A stretch of DNA of 64,000 bases from the NCBI RefSeq assembly GCF_003351225.1, contig NZ_QQSY01000001.1:810124-874123 (forward strand). The letters are read 5' to 3'. Below the pieces are notes generated by a model that was not told the origin of the DNA, did not search any database, and worked only from the letters and a program-made list of their open reading frames with translations. Below, piece by piece: positions 7,525-18,183 of this stretch. Numbering within the stretch: position 1 is the stretch's first letter; each line of letters starts with the position of its first letter. A program made the position numbers and the translations under genes. The DNA comes from Dyella solisilvae. Its GTDB lineage: Bacteria > Pseudomonadota > Gammaproteobacteria > Xanthomonadales > Rhodanobacteraceae.

Positions 7525-8436
7525 ATGCCCGTGCAGAAGATCTCGACCCTCCCCGCCTGTCTCCTTGCCGCCCTGCTGATGTTCAGCCCGGGCGCCGGCA
7601 TCGCTGCTGGCCAGGACTCGCCCAGGACCATCCCGATGGATGAGGCGCCGGTCACCTCGGCGCCGCCGGTCAACAACGATGACAACCAGGGCGAGGACAA
7701 CAGCCGCGCCTTCAACACGCCCACCGACGACGGCAAGCCCGGCGAGTACTACTTCGCGCTCGGCGCCCAGGCGGCCAGGAAGGGCGACTACGGGCACGCC
7801 ATCGCGATGTACAAGGTGGCCGCTTCCTGGGCCTACAAACCGGCCGAATACAACCTCGGCGTGATGTACCTCAGCGGCCAGGGCACGCCGGTGGACCTGC
7901 CGACCGCGATGGCCTGGATGGCCCTGGCTGCCGAGCGCCACGACCCGAGGTACGTGCGCGCCAAGCAACTGGTGTATGCCCACCTGAGCAAGGAACAGTT
8001 CGACCAGGCGAATGTGATCTGGCGTGACCTGTTACCCACCTATGGCGACGAAGTGGCGCTGGCGCGCGCGAAGGCAAAGTGGCGCGAAGCGCTGCAGAAC
8101 CAGACCGGCTCGCGCGTGGGCTCCAGCGGTACCCGCGTGATGGTGGGCGGCGCCTCCGGCGTGCCCAACCGCATGAACTCGCCCAACTATGACGTGCACG
8201 ACGGCGGCCACGTCAACACCAACCCCGCCGAGCTGGCAGGCGTGCATCAGGGCGATTCGGCCGTGGCCTATCAAGCGCTGCGCTCCACGGACAACCCCTA
8301 CGATCCCAAGCTCAATCCGGTCACTGGCCATGTCTCGGTGGGCGAACTGACCCAGACCAGCAAGCAGGCCGGCGACGCCACCAAGGACGCTACCCCCGCC
8401 CCGGCCAGCAGCAGCGGCAACGCGCAGCACCCGTAA
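7525..8436 (+). CDS. Secreted Sel1/TPR-like repeat protein, first of a tandem pair
   Basis: This 303-residue protein has an N-terminal signal peptide (LLAALLMFSPGAGIAAG). One Sel1-like helical repeat covers about residues 75-135 (YKPAEYNLGVMYLSGQGTP followed by AMAWMALAAER). A long C-terminal region has no recognised domain but carries GSRVGSSGTRVMVGGASGV and STDNPYDPKLNPVTG. The ATG at 7525 is chosen over 7510 because it gives exactly the length of the neighbouring paralogue and the same spacing from upstream purines. Sel1 repeats mediate protein-protein contacts, so an envelope scaffold or chaperone-like role is a guess from the fold. Confidence 0.85.
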   Translation: MPVQKISTLPACLLAALLMFSPGAGIAAGQDSPRTIPMDEAPVTSAPPVNNDDNQGEDNSRAFNTPTDDGKPGEYYFALGAQAARKGDYGHAIAMYKVAASWAYKPAEYNLGVMYLSGQGTPVDLPTAMAWMALAAERHDPRYVRAKQLVYAHLSKEQFDQANVIWRDLLPTYGDEVALARAKAKWREALQNQTGSRVGSSGTRVMVGGASGVPNRMNSPNYDVHDGGHVNTNPAELAGVHQGDSAVAYQALRSTDNPYDPKLNPVTGHVSVGELTQTSKQAGDATKDATPAPASSSGNAQHP

Positions 8437-8543
8437 GGACGCGCCGCAGGCATTCGGACGTCCATTCGCCAATTGCCTCGCGGCGTCGCCGGGAGTAGCG
8501 TAAATGCACTGCATTCCCCGATGCAGGCAACCGGAGTGTCGCC

Positions 8544-9455
8544 ATGAACAGGCAAAGGCTCCAGACGTTGTGCGCGTGCTGCTTCGCGGCCTCGCTCGCG
8601 CTACCGCTCACCGCGGTCCGCTCCGCCACCAACGAGACGCTGCCGACCATCCCCATCGACACCAGCTCGCCGCCGCCCAAGGTGGTGAGTTTCAGCGCCA
8701 CCGCGGATGTGCCGACCAGCCGCACGGATGCGTTCAACACGCCCGAGGACGATGCCCGTCCGGGCGAGTACTTCTTCTATCTGGGCGCGCTGGCCAACCA
8801 GCGCCAGGATTACGCGCACGCCATCTCGATGTACGAGGTGGCCGCTTCGTGGGCGTTCAAACCGGCCCAGTACAACCTGGGCGTGCTCTATCTGAATGGC
8901 CACGGCTCGCCGGTGGACCTGCCCCGCGCGATGGCCTGGTTTGCGCTCGCGGCGGAGCGCGGTGAGACGCAGTACGTGTATGCCAAGCAGTTGCTCTACG
9001 CGCACCTGACGCCCGAGCAGTTTGCGCAGGCCAACGAGATCTGGCGCGAGCTGCTGCCCACCTACGGCGACGCCACCGCGTTGAGGCGCGCCAAGGCGCG
9101 CTGGCGCGAAGTGCGCTACGCAGCTACCGGCTCGCGGGTGGGTTCGGGCGCCACGCACCTGATGATTGGCGGCCAGGTCGGCCTGAACAACCACAATGCT
9201 CCAGTGAACTACGACGTGGGCAATGGCGGACGCCTCCTGGTATCCCCTGGCGAGATCACCGGCGCCCACACGACCGACGGCTCGATCGCCTATCTGAACA
9301 TCCGGCAGAGCGACAATCCCTACGATCCGAAATTCATGAGCGAGTTGCTGTCGGGCACGGTGACGGTCGGCATCCTTACGCCGGTACGTCCGGACGACCC
9401 GGCCATTCGCAAGATCAACCCGCCGATGGACAGCAATCCGCCGGATCATCCCTGA
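8544..9455 (+). CDS. Secreted Sel1/TPR-like repeat protein, second of a tandem pair
   Basis: Also 303 residues, this protein is colinear with the gene ending at 8436. It shares the FNTPEDDARPGEYFF segment, the Sel1-like repeat (FKPAQYNLGVLYLNGHGSP, AMAWFALAAERGE), the LLPTYGDATALRRAKARWRE helix and the C-terminal NPYDPKF motif. A signal peptide is predicted (CCFAASLALPLTAVRSA). The 107-bp gap between the two genes has no terminator, so they may be co-transcribed. They look like an old tandem duplication, since sequence outside the shared blocks has diverged widely. Confidence 0.85.
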   Translation: MNRQRLQTLCACCFAASLALPLTAVRSATNETLPTIPIDTSSPPPKVVSFSATADVPTSRTDAFNTPEDDARPGEYFFYLGALANQRQDYAHAISMYEVAASWAFKPAQYNLGVLYLNGHGSPVDLPRAMAWFALAAERGETQYVYAKQLLYAHLTPEQFAQANEIWRELLPTYGDATALRRAKARWREVRYAATGSRVGSGATHLMIGGQVGLNNHNAPVNYDVGNGGRLLVSPGEITGAHTTDGSIAYLNIRQSDNPYDPKFMSELLSGTVTVGILTPVRPDDPAIRKINPPMDSNPPDHP

Positions 9456-9467
9456 GCAACGGGAAAC

Positions 9468-9767
9468 TCACTTCGCGCGGGGGCGAAATTCCAGCGGGTG
9501 CGCGTCTCGCGCCGCCGAGGGAGGCTTGGGGCCACAGGCACCGCAGGTGCTGCAGCCATCGCTGCAGTTGCCAGTGGCCTGCTTCGGCTGCAGGTGGCGC
9601 CCCAGGGCGCGTTGCCAGGCCGCACGATCCGGCCGGTCGAAATGCAACGCCAGCGCAGCGAGCCAGCGGTTGGTGAGCTGCGGCGCCAGCTTGCGGACGG
9701 TGATCAGCACGCTGGCCAGCACGACCAGCCCGATCACCACGTATTGCGCCAGCAGTCCGGTGCTCAT
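9468..9767 (-). CDS. FeoB-associated Cys-rich small membrane protein (DUF6587-like)
   Basis: This 99-residue protein has one N-terminal membrane helix (LAQYVVIGLVVLASVLITV, about residues 6-24). A basic amphipathic middle and a cluster of four Cys (Cys68, 72, 75 and 78 in CSDGCSTCGAC) follow. Its start overlaps the feoB stop (ATGA), making it the last gene of the feoA-feoB operon. By position and layout it is comparable to the Cys-rich FeoB-associated proteins of other bacteria, which are proposed to assist ferrous iron uptake. Metal binding by the cluster is inferred. Confidence 0.85.
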   Translation of the reverse strand: MSTGLLAQYVVIGLVVLASVLITVRKLAPQLTNRWLAALALHFDRPDRAAWQRALGRHLQPKQATGNCSDGCSTCGACGPKPPSAARDAHPLEFRPRAK

Positions 9768-11608
9768 GTCAGCAGGTTCGTGATCTGGTAGGTGAGGAAC
9801 GAGGCGACGTACGCCACCACGAACATGTAGCCGAAGGAGATGCCCACGTTCCGCCATGAGTTGGTCTCGCGGCGGATCACCGCCAGGGTGGACATGCATT
9901 GCGGCGCGAAGGCGAACCACACCAGCAGCGACAGCGCGCTGGCCAGCGAGAAGTTGGCGGCCAGCGCCTGCGCCAGCCCCGCGCCATCGGCGCCGTCGCC
10001 GCCCACGGCGTACACCGTGGCCAGCGCCGCCACGGCGGTTTCGCGCGCGGCGAACGCCGGGATCAAGGACACGCACATCTGCCAGTTGAAGCCCAGCGGC
10101 GCGAAGACGTATTGCATGCCCCGGCCGATGTAGGCGGCGATGCTGTAATCGATGGCCGGCCCCGTCGCGCCGTGCGGCGGCGCCGGGAAGGTGGAGATGA
10201 ACCACATCAGCACGGTCAGGCCCAGGATGACCCCGGTGAGGCGCTTGAGGAAGATCATTCCGCGCTCCCACAGGCCGATCGCCACGTCGCGCACCTTGGG
10301 CAGGCGATAGGACGGCAGCTCCATCAGCAAGGCATGCTCGCTGCGCTCGCGGCGCATCTTCTTCATCACCCAGCCCACTGCCATCGCGCCCGTGACACCC
10401 GCCACGTACAGCGCGAACAGCACCAGCCCCTGCATGTTGAACACGCCGAACACGCGCCGGGTGGGGATGAACGCGCCGATCAGCAGCGCATACACCGGCA
10501 GGCGCGCCGAACAGGTCATCAGAGGCGCCACCAGGATGGTGGCGAGGCGATCGCGGGGGTCGGTGATGCTGCGCGTGCCCATGATGCCGGGGATGGCGCA
10601 GGCAAAGCTGGAAAGCAGGGGAATGAACGAGCGCCCGGTCAGCCCCACCGACACCATCAGGCGGTCCAGCAGAAAGGCCGCGCGCGGCAGGTAGCCGGAC
10701 TCCTCCAGCACCAGGATGAAGAAGAACAGCACCAGGATCACCGGCAGGAAACCCACCACGGTGCCCAGGCCGCCAAACACGCCATCGACAACCAGGCTCT
10801 GCAGCGGCCCCGCCGGCATCCACGCGGTGGCGTGCGCGCCAAGCCAACCGAAGCCTTCGCCGATCAGGTCGCTCATCGGCTTGCCGGCCGCATAGACCGC
10901 CTGGAACACCAGGAACATCACCGCCGACAGGATGGCCAGGCCAAAGACCGGATGCAGCGCCCAGCGATCCAGCGCGTCGTCGATCTCGGCCGTGGCGCGC
11001 GGCATCGTCACGGTGGCGGCCAACAGCTCACGCACCTGCGCGTGCAGGTCGGCGCGACTGGCCGGATCATCCGGTTGCGCCGGCGGCGCCAGAGGAATCT
11101 CGCCATCGACCTGGGCGATCAGCGCCTTCACGCCATCGCGCTTCACCGCGATGGTTTCCACCACCGGCACGCCCAGGCGACGCTGCAGTTCCGCCACGTC
11201 GATGCGGATGCCGCGATGACGCGCGGCATCCATCATGTTCAGCGCCAGCACCACGGGGCGACCCAGGCGCTTCACCTCGAGCACGAAGCGCAGGTGCAGG
11301 CGCAGGTTGGTGGCGTCGGCCACGCAGACCACCAGGTCGGGGGCCGTCTCGCCGGGGTAGTTGCCTTCCAGCACGTCCCGCGTGATCTGCTCGTCCGGAC
11401 TGGTCGCGTCGAAGCTGTAGGTGCCCGGCAGATCCAGCACGTGCAGCACACGGCCGGACGGCGCGCTGAAGCGGCCTTCCTTGCGCTCCACCGTCACGCC
11501 GGCATAGTTGGCCACCTTCTGCCGACCACCGGTGAGCTGGTTGAACAGCGCGGTCTTGCCGCAGTTGGGGTTGCCCACCAAGGCGATGCGCAAGGTGCTG
11601 GCGCTCAT
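9764..11608 (-). CDS. feoB: Ferrous iron transporter FeoB
   Basis: A 614-residue inner-membrane Fe(II) permease with an N-terminal GTPase domain: the P-loop GNPNCGKT at residues 12-19, DLPGTYSF as the G3 motif and NMMD as the G4 motif. The two Gate domains follow; one contains VLEESGYLPRAAFLLDRLM. It is shorter than the E. coli protein (773 aa), mainly at the C-terminus, which is usual in Xanthomonadales. The ATG at 11608 overlaps the feoA stop. A longer in-frame extension upstream lies across feoA and is not used. Expression should be iron-repressed through the Fur box before feoA. Confidence 0.96.
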   Translation of the reverse strand: MSASTLRIALVGNPNCGKTALFNQLTGGRQKVANYAGVTVERKEGRFSAPSGRVLHVLDLPGTYSFDATSPDEQITRDVLEGNYPGETAPDLVVCVADATNLRLHLRFVLEVKRLGRPVVLALNMMDAARHRGIRIDVAELQRRLGVPVVETIAVKRDGVKALIAQVDGEIPLAPPAQPDDPASRADLHAQVRELLAATVTMPRATAEIDDALDRWALHPVFGLAILSAVMFLVFQAVYAAGKPMSDLIGEGFGWLGAHATAWMPAGPLQSLVVDGVFGGLGTVVGFLPVILVLFFFILVLEESGYLPRAAFLLDRLMVSVGLTGRSFIPLLSSFACAIPGIMGTRSITDPRDRLATILVAPLMTCSARLPVYALLIGAFIPTRRVFGVFNMQGLVLFALYVAGVTGAMAVGWVMKKMRRERSEHALLMELPSYRLPKVRDVAIGLWERGMIFLKRLTGVILGLTVLMWFISTFPAPPHGATGPAIDYSIAAYIGRGMQYVFAPLGFNWQMCVSLIPAFAARETAVAALATVYAVGGDGADGAGLAQALAANFSLASALSLLVWFAFAPQCMSTLAVIRRETNSWRNVGISFGYMFVVAYVASFLTYQITNLLT

Positions 11609-11850
11609 GCGGCGCCCTCCTGGCGTACCTTCACGCGCGCCGCCTCGTTGCGACGGAGCGCAAAGCGGGTCGACCCGATCTGGATCAGCAGCGGGTCGGC
11701 GCCCATCGGACCAATCGCCACCACCCGGAGCGGCTCGCCGGCCACGAAGCCCAGGTCGCGCAGGCGCTGCGCAATCGGGTCGGAGGCATGAGCATCGTCC
11801 ACTCGGTCCACCACGGCAGTAGCCCCTTTCGGCAGGTCGGACAGGCGCAC
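11605..11850 (-). CDS. feoA: Ferrous iron transport accessory protein FeoA
   Basis: An 81-residue SH3-like FeoA domain protein: LSDLPKGATAVVDRV, then RLRDLGFVAGEPLRVV and the terminal strand FALRRNEAARVKV. It is cytoplasmic and needed for full FeoB activity. It is the first gene of the feoA-feoB-DUF6587 operon, with an ATGA overlap to feoB, and lies directly behind a Fur-box-like operator. Confidence 0.95.
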   Translation of the reverse strand: MRLSDLPKGATAVVDRVDDAHASDPIAQRLRDLGFVAGEPLRVVAIGPMGADPLLIQIGSTRFALRRNEAARVKVRQEGAA

Positions 11851-11864
11851 TGGTCACCAACTTA

Positions 11865-11883
11865 AATAAGAATGGTTCGCATT
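11865..11883 (-). promoter_or_regulatory. Fur box upstream of feoA
   Basis: On the minus strand the 19-mer AATGCGAACCATTCTTATT resembles the AT-rich palindromic Fur operator of related bacteria. A TACAAT -10-like hexamer overlaps its upstream edge (11882-11887). It lies 14 bp before the feoA start, so iron-loaded Fur would block transcription or early elongation. Confidence 0.75.
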
Positions 11884-12094
11884 GTACATAAGTCCTTGAT
11901 TGTCTGCAGCGTGGCATGGTGTCTCGGCCCCGCCGCCTGAACGGCCACAGGGCTGCCTTGTGGCAGGGTTGGCTTGGAAAAAGCCGGGCCGCCCCGATAC
12001 GAATCTGCACAGGCCACCGACCCCGGCGGCTTCCCCACAAACCGGGCAGGTCCCTCCGGACGCTGCCCTGTCACCACGGCTTGCAGAGGTCGAT

Positions 12095-13186
12095 ATGGCT
12101 TTGTTCTCCCGCCACGCCACGGGACTCCGGCTGGAACGCATGCAGGCTTCGCGGCAGTACGCCGGCGAGGGTTTCGTGAACACTTATCCGTCCAGCACGC
12201 CCCGCGTGCCGGATGACCGCCCTTCGCTGGTCGACTTCGTATTCCGCGGCGAGGGGCGCACCCCGGCGCGCCCCTTGCCCGCGATCGATCCGCGCCAGGG
12301 CTGGGCGCGTCCGCCGCAGTCCGGACTGCGCACCACCTGGCTCGGTCATTCCACCGTGCTGCTGGAAATCGACGGCGTGCGCGTGCTGACCGACCCGGTC
12401 TGGGGCAATCGCGCCTCGCCGCTCCCGTTCCTCGGCCCCCGGCGCTTCCAGCCGGTGCCGGTGGACATCCATGCGCTGCCACCGCTGGACGCGATCCTCG
12501 TTTCGCATGATCACTACGATCATCTCGACTACCCGAGCATCCGCGCGCTGACCCGGCTGGGCGTGCCCTTCATCACGTCGCTGGGTGTCGGCGTGCATCT
12601 GGAAGCGTGGGGCGTGCCGGCCGAGCAGATCATCGAGCTGGACTGGTGGGAACAGGCCAGGCTGCCGGGCGGGCTGTCGATCACCGCCGCGCCCTCGCAC
12701 CATTTCTCCGGGCGCAGCCTGCACGACCGCAACGCCACGCTTTGGTCCTCGTTCGTGCTGCGTGGCGAACGCCACTCGGTGTACTTCAGCGGCGACAGCG
12801 GACTGTCGCCCCACTTTGCCGAGATCGGCCGGCGCCTGGGCCCGTTCGACCTGGTGATGCTGGAGGTGGGCGCCTTCCATCCGTCATGGGGCAGCGTGCA
12901 CCTGGGACCGGACAACGCCCTCGCCGCCTGGCGCGAGCTCGGCAGCGGTCGCCTGCTACCGGTGCACTGGGGCACCTTCAATCTCGCCATGCACGCATGG
13001 TCCGAACCCGCCGAAGTGCTGCTGGCGCGCGCGCCGGAAGGCTTGCTGATGCCTCGGCTGGGCGAAGTGGTCGAACCGGCGCACGACGATGGCGTGCAGC
13101 CGTGGTGGCGTGAGGTGGCTCCCGCCCACTGGCAAAGCTCGGCGGTGGAAGCTGCCGAGTTCCTGATCCTGCCCGCCAAGGACTAG
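12095..13186 (+). CDS. MBL-fold metal-dependent hydrolase (NAPE-PLD/UlaG-like)
   Basis: This 363-residue protein has the metallo-beta-lactamase fold. GHSTVLLEIDGVRVLTDPVW forms the first sheet, SHDHYDHLDYPS supplies the HxHxDH zinc ligands, APSHHFSGR the next His, YFSGDSG the bridging Asp and LLPVHWGTFNLAMHAW the last His. The order and spacing match the subfamily of N-acyl-phosphatidylethanolamine phospholipase D and UlaG-like lactonases. The ATG at 12095 has AGAGGT upstream; the longer frame from 11900 overlaps the feoA promoter and is unlikely. The substrate is unknown, perhaps a phospholipid or lactone. Confidence 0.9.
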   Translation: MALFSRHATGLRLERMQASRQYAGEGFVNTYPSSTPRVPDDRPSLVDFVFRGEGRTPARPLPAIDPRQGWARPPQSGLRTTWLGHSTVLLEIDGVRVLTDPVWGNRASPLPFLGPRRFQPVPVDIHALPPLDAILVSHDHYDHLDYPSIRALTRLGVPFITSLGVGVHLEAWGVPAEQIIELDWWEQARLPGGLSITAAPSHHFSGRSLHDRNATLWSSFVLRGERHSVYFSGDSGLSPHFAEIGRRLGPFDLVMLEVGAFHPSWGSVHLGPDNALAAWRELGSGRLLPVHWGTFNLAMHAWSEPAEVLLARAPEGLLMPRLGEVVEPAHDDGVQPWWREVAPAHWQSSAVEAAEFLILPAKD

Positions 13187-13245
13187 GGCATGTCTGGCGG
13201 CGCCCTGTTCCGCTCTAAGATGTCGCCCCTCATCAGGAGTCACGC

Positions 13246-14040
13246 ATGAGCGCCAGCATCCATATCGCAGACCAGGCCGGCGTCCGCCGCGTCACCCTCA
13301 ACCGGCCGCAGGTACACAACGCCTTCGACGACGGGCTGATCGCCGAGCTCACCTCCGCACTGGAAGATGCCGGGCATGACGCGGGCGTGCGCGCCGTGGT
13401 GCTGACCGGCGAAGGCGCGAGCTTCTCGGCCGGTGCCGACCTGAACTGGATGCGTGGCATGGCGTCCGCCAGCGAAGCGGAAAACCGCGAGGATTCGCTG
13501 CGACTGGCGAGCCTGATGCGCACGCTGCAGTTCCTGTCCAAGCCCACCATCGCACGCGTCAACGGCGCCGCCTACGGTGGCGGGGTCGGCCTGGTCGTCT
13601 GCTGCGACATCGCCATTGGCGTGGACAATGCGCGCTTCGGCCTCACCGAAGTGAAGCTGGGCCTCGTGCCCGCGGTGATCTCCCCCTACGTCATTCACGC
13701 CATCGGGCTGCGCCAGGCGCGACGGTTGTTCCTCACTGGCGAGCTGTTCGACGCATCGGTGGCGCTGCAGATCGGCCTGCTGCATCAATGCGTGGTTCCT
13801 GCCCAGCTCGATGAAGCCGTCGACGCGACGCTGGCCTTGCTCGCCAAGGCCGGCCCAGTGGCGCAAGCCGAAGCCAAGCAGCTGGCCCTGCGCATGGCCG
13901 GCGCCAGCGAGGCGGAGGCCACACGGCTGGACCAGGAGAATGCGGCGCTGATCGCGCGCCTGCGCGTATCCGCCGAAGGCCAGGAGGGGCTGGGCGCGTT
14001 TCTCGCCAAGCGTCCTCCGGCCTGGTGCACGCCAGCCTGA
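13246..14040 (+). CDS. liuC: Methylglutaconyl-CoA hydratase (enoyl-CoA hydratase family)
   Basis: This 264-residue crotonase-fold enzyme hydrates 3-methylglutaconyl-CoA to HMG-CoA, the step between MCC and HMG-CoA lyase. The first oxyanion-hole segment FSAGADLNWMRGMA is typical of LiuC/AUH rather than generic enoyl-CoA hydratases. The second is NGAAYGGGVGLVVCCDIAIG. An AGGAG lies 7 nt before the ATG. It is followed at short distance by VOC and cupin genes, then by the MCC alpha and HMG-CoA lyase genes, which supports the assignment. Confidence 0.9.
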   Translation: MSASIHIADQAGVRRVTLNRPQVHNAFDDGLIAELTSALEDAGHDAGVRAVVLTGEGASFSAGADLNWMRGMASASEAENREDSLRLASLMRTLQFLSKPTIARVNGAAYGGGVGLVVCCDIAIGVDNARFGLTEVKLGLVPAVISPYVIHAIGLRQARRLFLTGELFDASVALQIGLLHQCVVPAQLDEAVDATLALLAKAGPVAQAEAKQLALRMAGASEAEATRLDQENAALIARLRVSAEGQEGLGAFLAKRPPAWCTPA

Positions 14041-14096
14041 CGCCAGCCAACGCATACTCGATGGAGTGTTACATCCGTCGTTGAAGGAGTCTGGCC

Positions 14097-14489
14097 ATGC
14101 TCGACCACGTGGGGCTGCATGTCTCCGGCTACGAACGCAGCCGCGAGTTCTACCGCAAGGTGCTGACGCCGCTGGGCGCCACGCTGGTGATGGAGATCAG
14201 CGAAGAACAGACCGGCGATGGCGCCCATGCCGGTTTCGGCGTGGATGGCCGGCCGACATTCTGGATCGGCACGTCGCAACACGGCGCCTCGGTCGGACCG
14301 GTGCATATCGCTTTCAGCGCCCCCGACCGCGGCGCGGTGGATGACTTCTACCTCGCCGCGATCGCGGCCGGCGCCAAGGACAACGGCCCGCCGGGATTGC
14401 GCCCGCATTACCACGAGCACTATTACGGCGCGTTCGTCCTCGATCCGGACGGACACAACATCGAGGCGGTGTGCCACCGCCCGGAGTGA
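14097..14489 (+). CDS. VOC (glyoxalase/bleomycin-resistance) family protein
   Basis: A 130-residue vicinal-oxygen-chelate protein with two beta-alpha-beta-beta-beta modules: LDHVGLHVSGYERSREFYRK opens the first, VHIAFSAPDRGAVDDFY the second, and it ends in FVLDPDGHNIEAVCH. Candidate metal ligands are His4 of LDHVG and the Glu of NIEAV. A strong AAGGAG is present. It sits inside the leucine-catabolism run between the hydratase and MCC alpha genes, but VOC domains are functionally diverse and its substrate is not predictable. Confidence 0.9.
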   Translation: MLDHVGLHVSGYERSREFYRKVLTPLGATLVMEISEEQTGDGAHAGFGVDGRPTFWIGTSQHGASVGPVHIAFSAPDRGAVDDFYLAAIAAGAKDNGPPGLRPHYHEHYYGAFVLDPDGHNIEAVCHRPE

Positions 14490-14579
14490 CAGCGCCGCGA
14501 CAGCCAGGCCATGACGTCGTTCACCGCTGCTGATGTGGCGTCATACGGATACCGTGGCCCCCTCTTTCGGATACCCGAC

Positions 14580-15098
14580 ATGACGCATCCCATCATCAAC
14601 ATCGCCGACGTCAACCTGCAGCCCTTTCCACCCTGCATGGGCCCCACCGGCGAGACCGCGGAACGATTCGAGGCGCGCATGGGGCGCTTCTCCGCACAGA
14701 TCGGCGCGCAGAAACTCGGCTACAACATCACCGCCGTGCCGCCGGGCAAGCGCGCGTTTCCCTTGCACTGCCACCGCGTCAACGAGGAGATGTTCTTCAT
14801 CCTCGAAGGCAGTGGCGAAGTACGCATCGGTGATGAGCGCCACGCGATCCGCGCGGGCGACGTGATCGCCTGCCCGCCGGGTGGACCCGAAAAGGCGCAC
14901 CAGATCATCAACACCGGCGCCACCGAGATGCGCTATCTCGCGGTGAGCACCAAGATGACGCCGGAAATCTGCGAATACCCGGACACCGGCAAGTACGGGA
15001 TCATGGCCGAATACCCGCCCGGCGCCGACGGCAAGCCGCAAGTGTTCCGCGTGGTGAGCAAGCCGGACATGCAGGTGGGTTACTGGGACGACGAATAA
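14580..15098 (+). CDS. Cupin-domain protein
   Basis: This 172-residue protein has one cupin barrel: PLHCHRVNEEMFFILEG forms motif 1 with two His and Glu for metal, and GDVIACPPGGPEKAHQIIN forms motif 2. The C-terminal extension is acidic and aromatic and ends VGYWDDE. The ATG at 14580 is chosen because the family starts near PIINIADVNLQPFP; an in-frame ATG at 14511 overlaps the end of the VOC gene region and adds an unusual leader. The ribosome-binding site is weak. It is co-oriented with its liu-type neighbours; the enzymatic role is unknown. Confidence 0.85.
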   Translation: MTHPIINIADVNLQPFPPCMGPTGETAERFEARMGRFSAQIGAQKLGYNITAVPPGKRAFPLHCHRVNEEMFFILEGSGEVRIGDERHAIRAGDVIACPPGGPEKAHQIINTGATEMRYLAVSTKMTPEICEYPDTGKYGIMAEYPPGADGKPQVFRVVSKPDMQVGYWDDE

Positions 15099-15190
15099 CT
15101 TCGCCGCGACCGCACTTTGCTGCGCCGCGCATCGGCTGCGGCGCGGCGATCTGCTAGGTTTATGGACTTCGCCCTACCCCCGGAAGCCGC

Positions 15191-17184
<1,994 letters not shown>

Positions 17185-17188
<4 letters not shown>

Positions 17189-18096
17189 ATACTTCCTCGG
17201 CCCAATCCGATCACGTTCGCATCGTCGAAGTCGGCGCGCGCGACGGCCTGCAGAACGAAAAGACGCTGCTGCCGACCGATGTGAAGATCGCGCTGATCGA
17301 CCGCCTGTCCGGCACCGGCCTGCAGACCATCGAGGCGACCAGTTTCGTCAGCCCCAAGTGGGTGCCGCAGATGGCCGACGCCACCGAGGTCTACCAGGGC
17401 ATCCGCAAGGTGCCCGGGGTCAGCTACCCGGTGCTGGTACCCAACGAGCAAGGGTATGAGCGCGCCCGCGCGGTGGGCGTCAGCGAGATCGCCGTGTTCA
17501 CGGCGGCCTCCGAGGCGTTCAACCGCAAGAACATAAACGCCTCCATCGACGAATCAATCGAACGCTTCCTGCCAGTGCTCACCCGCGCCAAGGCCGACGG
17601 CGTGAAGGTGCGCGGTTATGTGTCCACCGTGCTCGGCTGCCCCTATCAGGGCGACGTGCCGGTCAGCGACGTGGTGCGCGTCGCGCAACGCCTGCACGCG
17701 CTGGGCTGCTACGAGGTTTCACTGGGCGACACCATCGGCGTCGGCACGCCCGCCAAGGCGCGCGCGATGCTTCGAGCGGTTGCGCAGGAAGTGCCGATGA
17801 CGGCGCTCGCCGTGCATTTCCACGACACCTATGGCCAGGCCCTGGCCAACATCCTCGCCTGTCTGGAAGAAGGCGTGCGCGTGGTCGACAGCGCGGTGTC
17901 CGGCACCGGCGGCTGCCCCTATGCCAAGGGCGCTACCGGCAACGTGGCCAGCGAGGACGTGGTGTACATGCTGCACGGCATGGGCATGCACACCGGCATC
18001 GACCTGGACATCCTCGTCGCCACCGGCGCCTGGCTGGCGGCGCAGCTGCACAAGGAAACCTCCAGCCGCGTGACACGGGCGCGCACCGCGGCCTGA
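17185..18096 (+). CDS. liuE: Hydroxymethylglutaryl-CoA lyase
   Basis: This 303-residue TIM-barrel enzyme splits HMG-CoA to acetyl-CoA and acetoacetate, the last step of leucine breakdown. VEVGARDGLQNE holds the conserved Arg19-Asp20, the HFHDTYG motif holds the metal ligands His211 and His213, and the catalytic Cys244 lies in GTGGCPYAKGATGN. In most homologues the last part reads GASGN. The start overlaps the MCC alpha stop, implying translational coupling. Also known as mvaB. Confidence 0.95.
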
Positions 18097-18183
18097 CCCA
18101 CGCAACGTCGCGTCCGCTCAACTGAGACGCACGCGGTGCATGCTGTGGCGGTCCGCCTTGTGGCTCCGTTATCCCAGACCGCC

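Noticed and set aside
9899-11791. A 630-codon plus-strand frame opposite feoB
   Set aside because: It is antisense to a clear FeoB, with a His/Arg/Gln-rich product and no recognisable domain.
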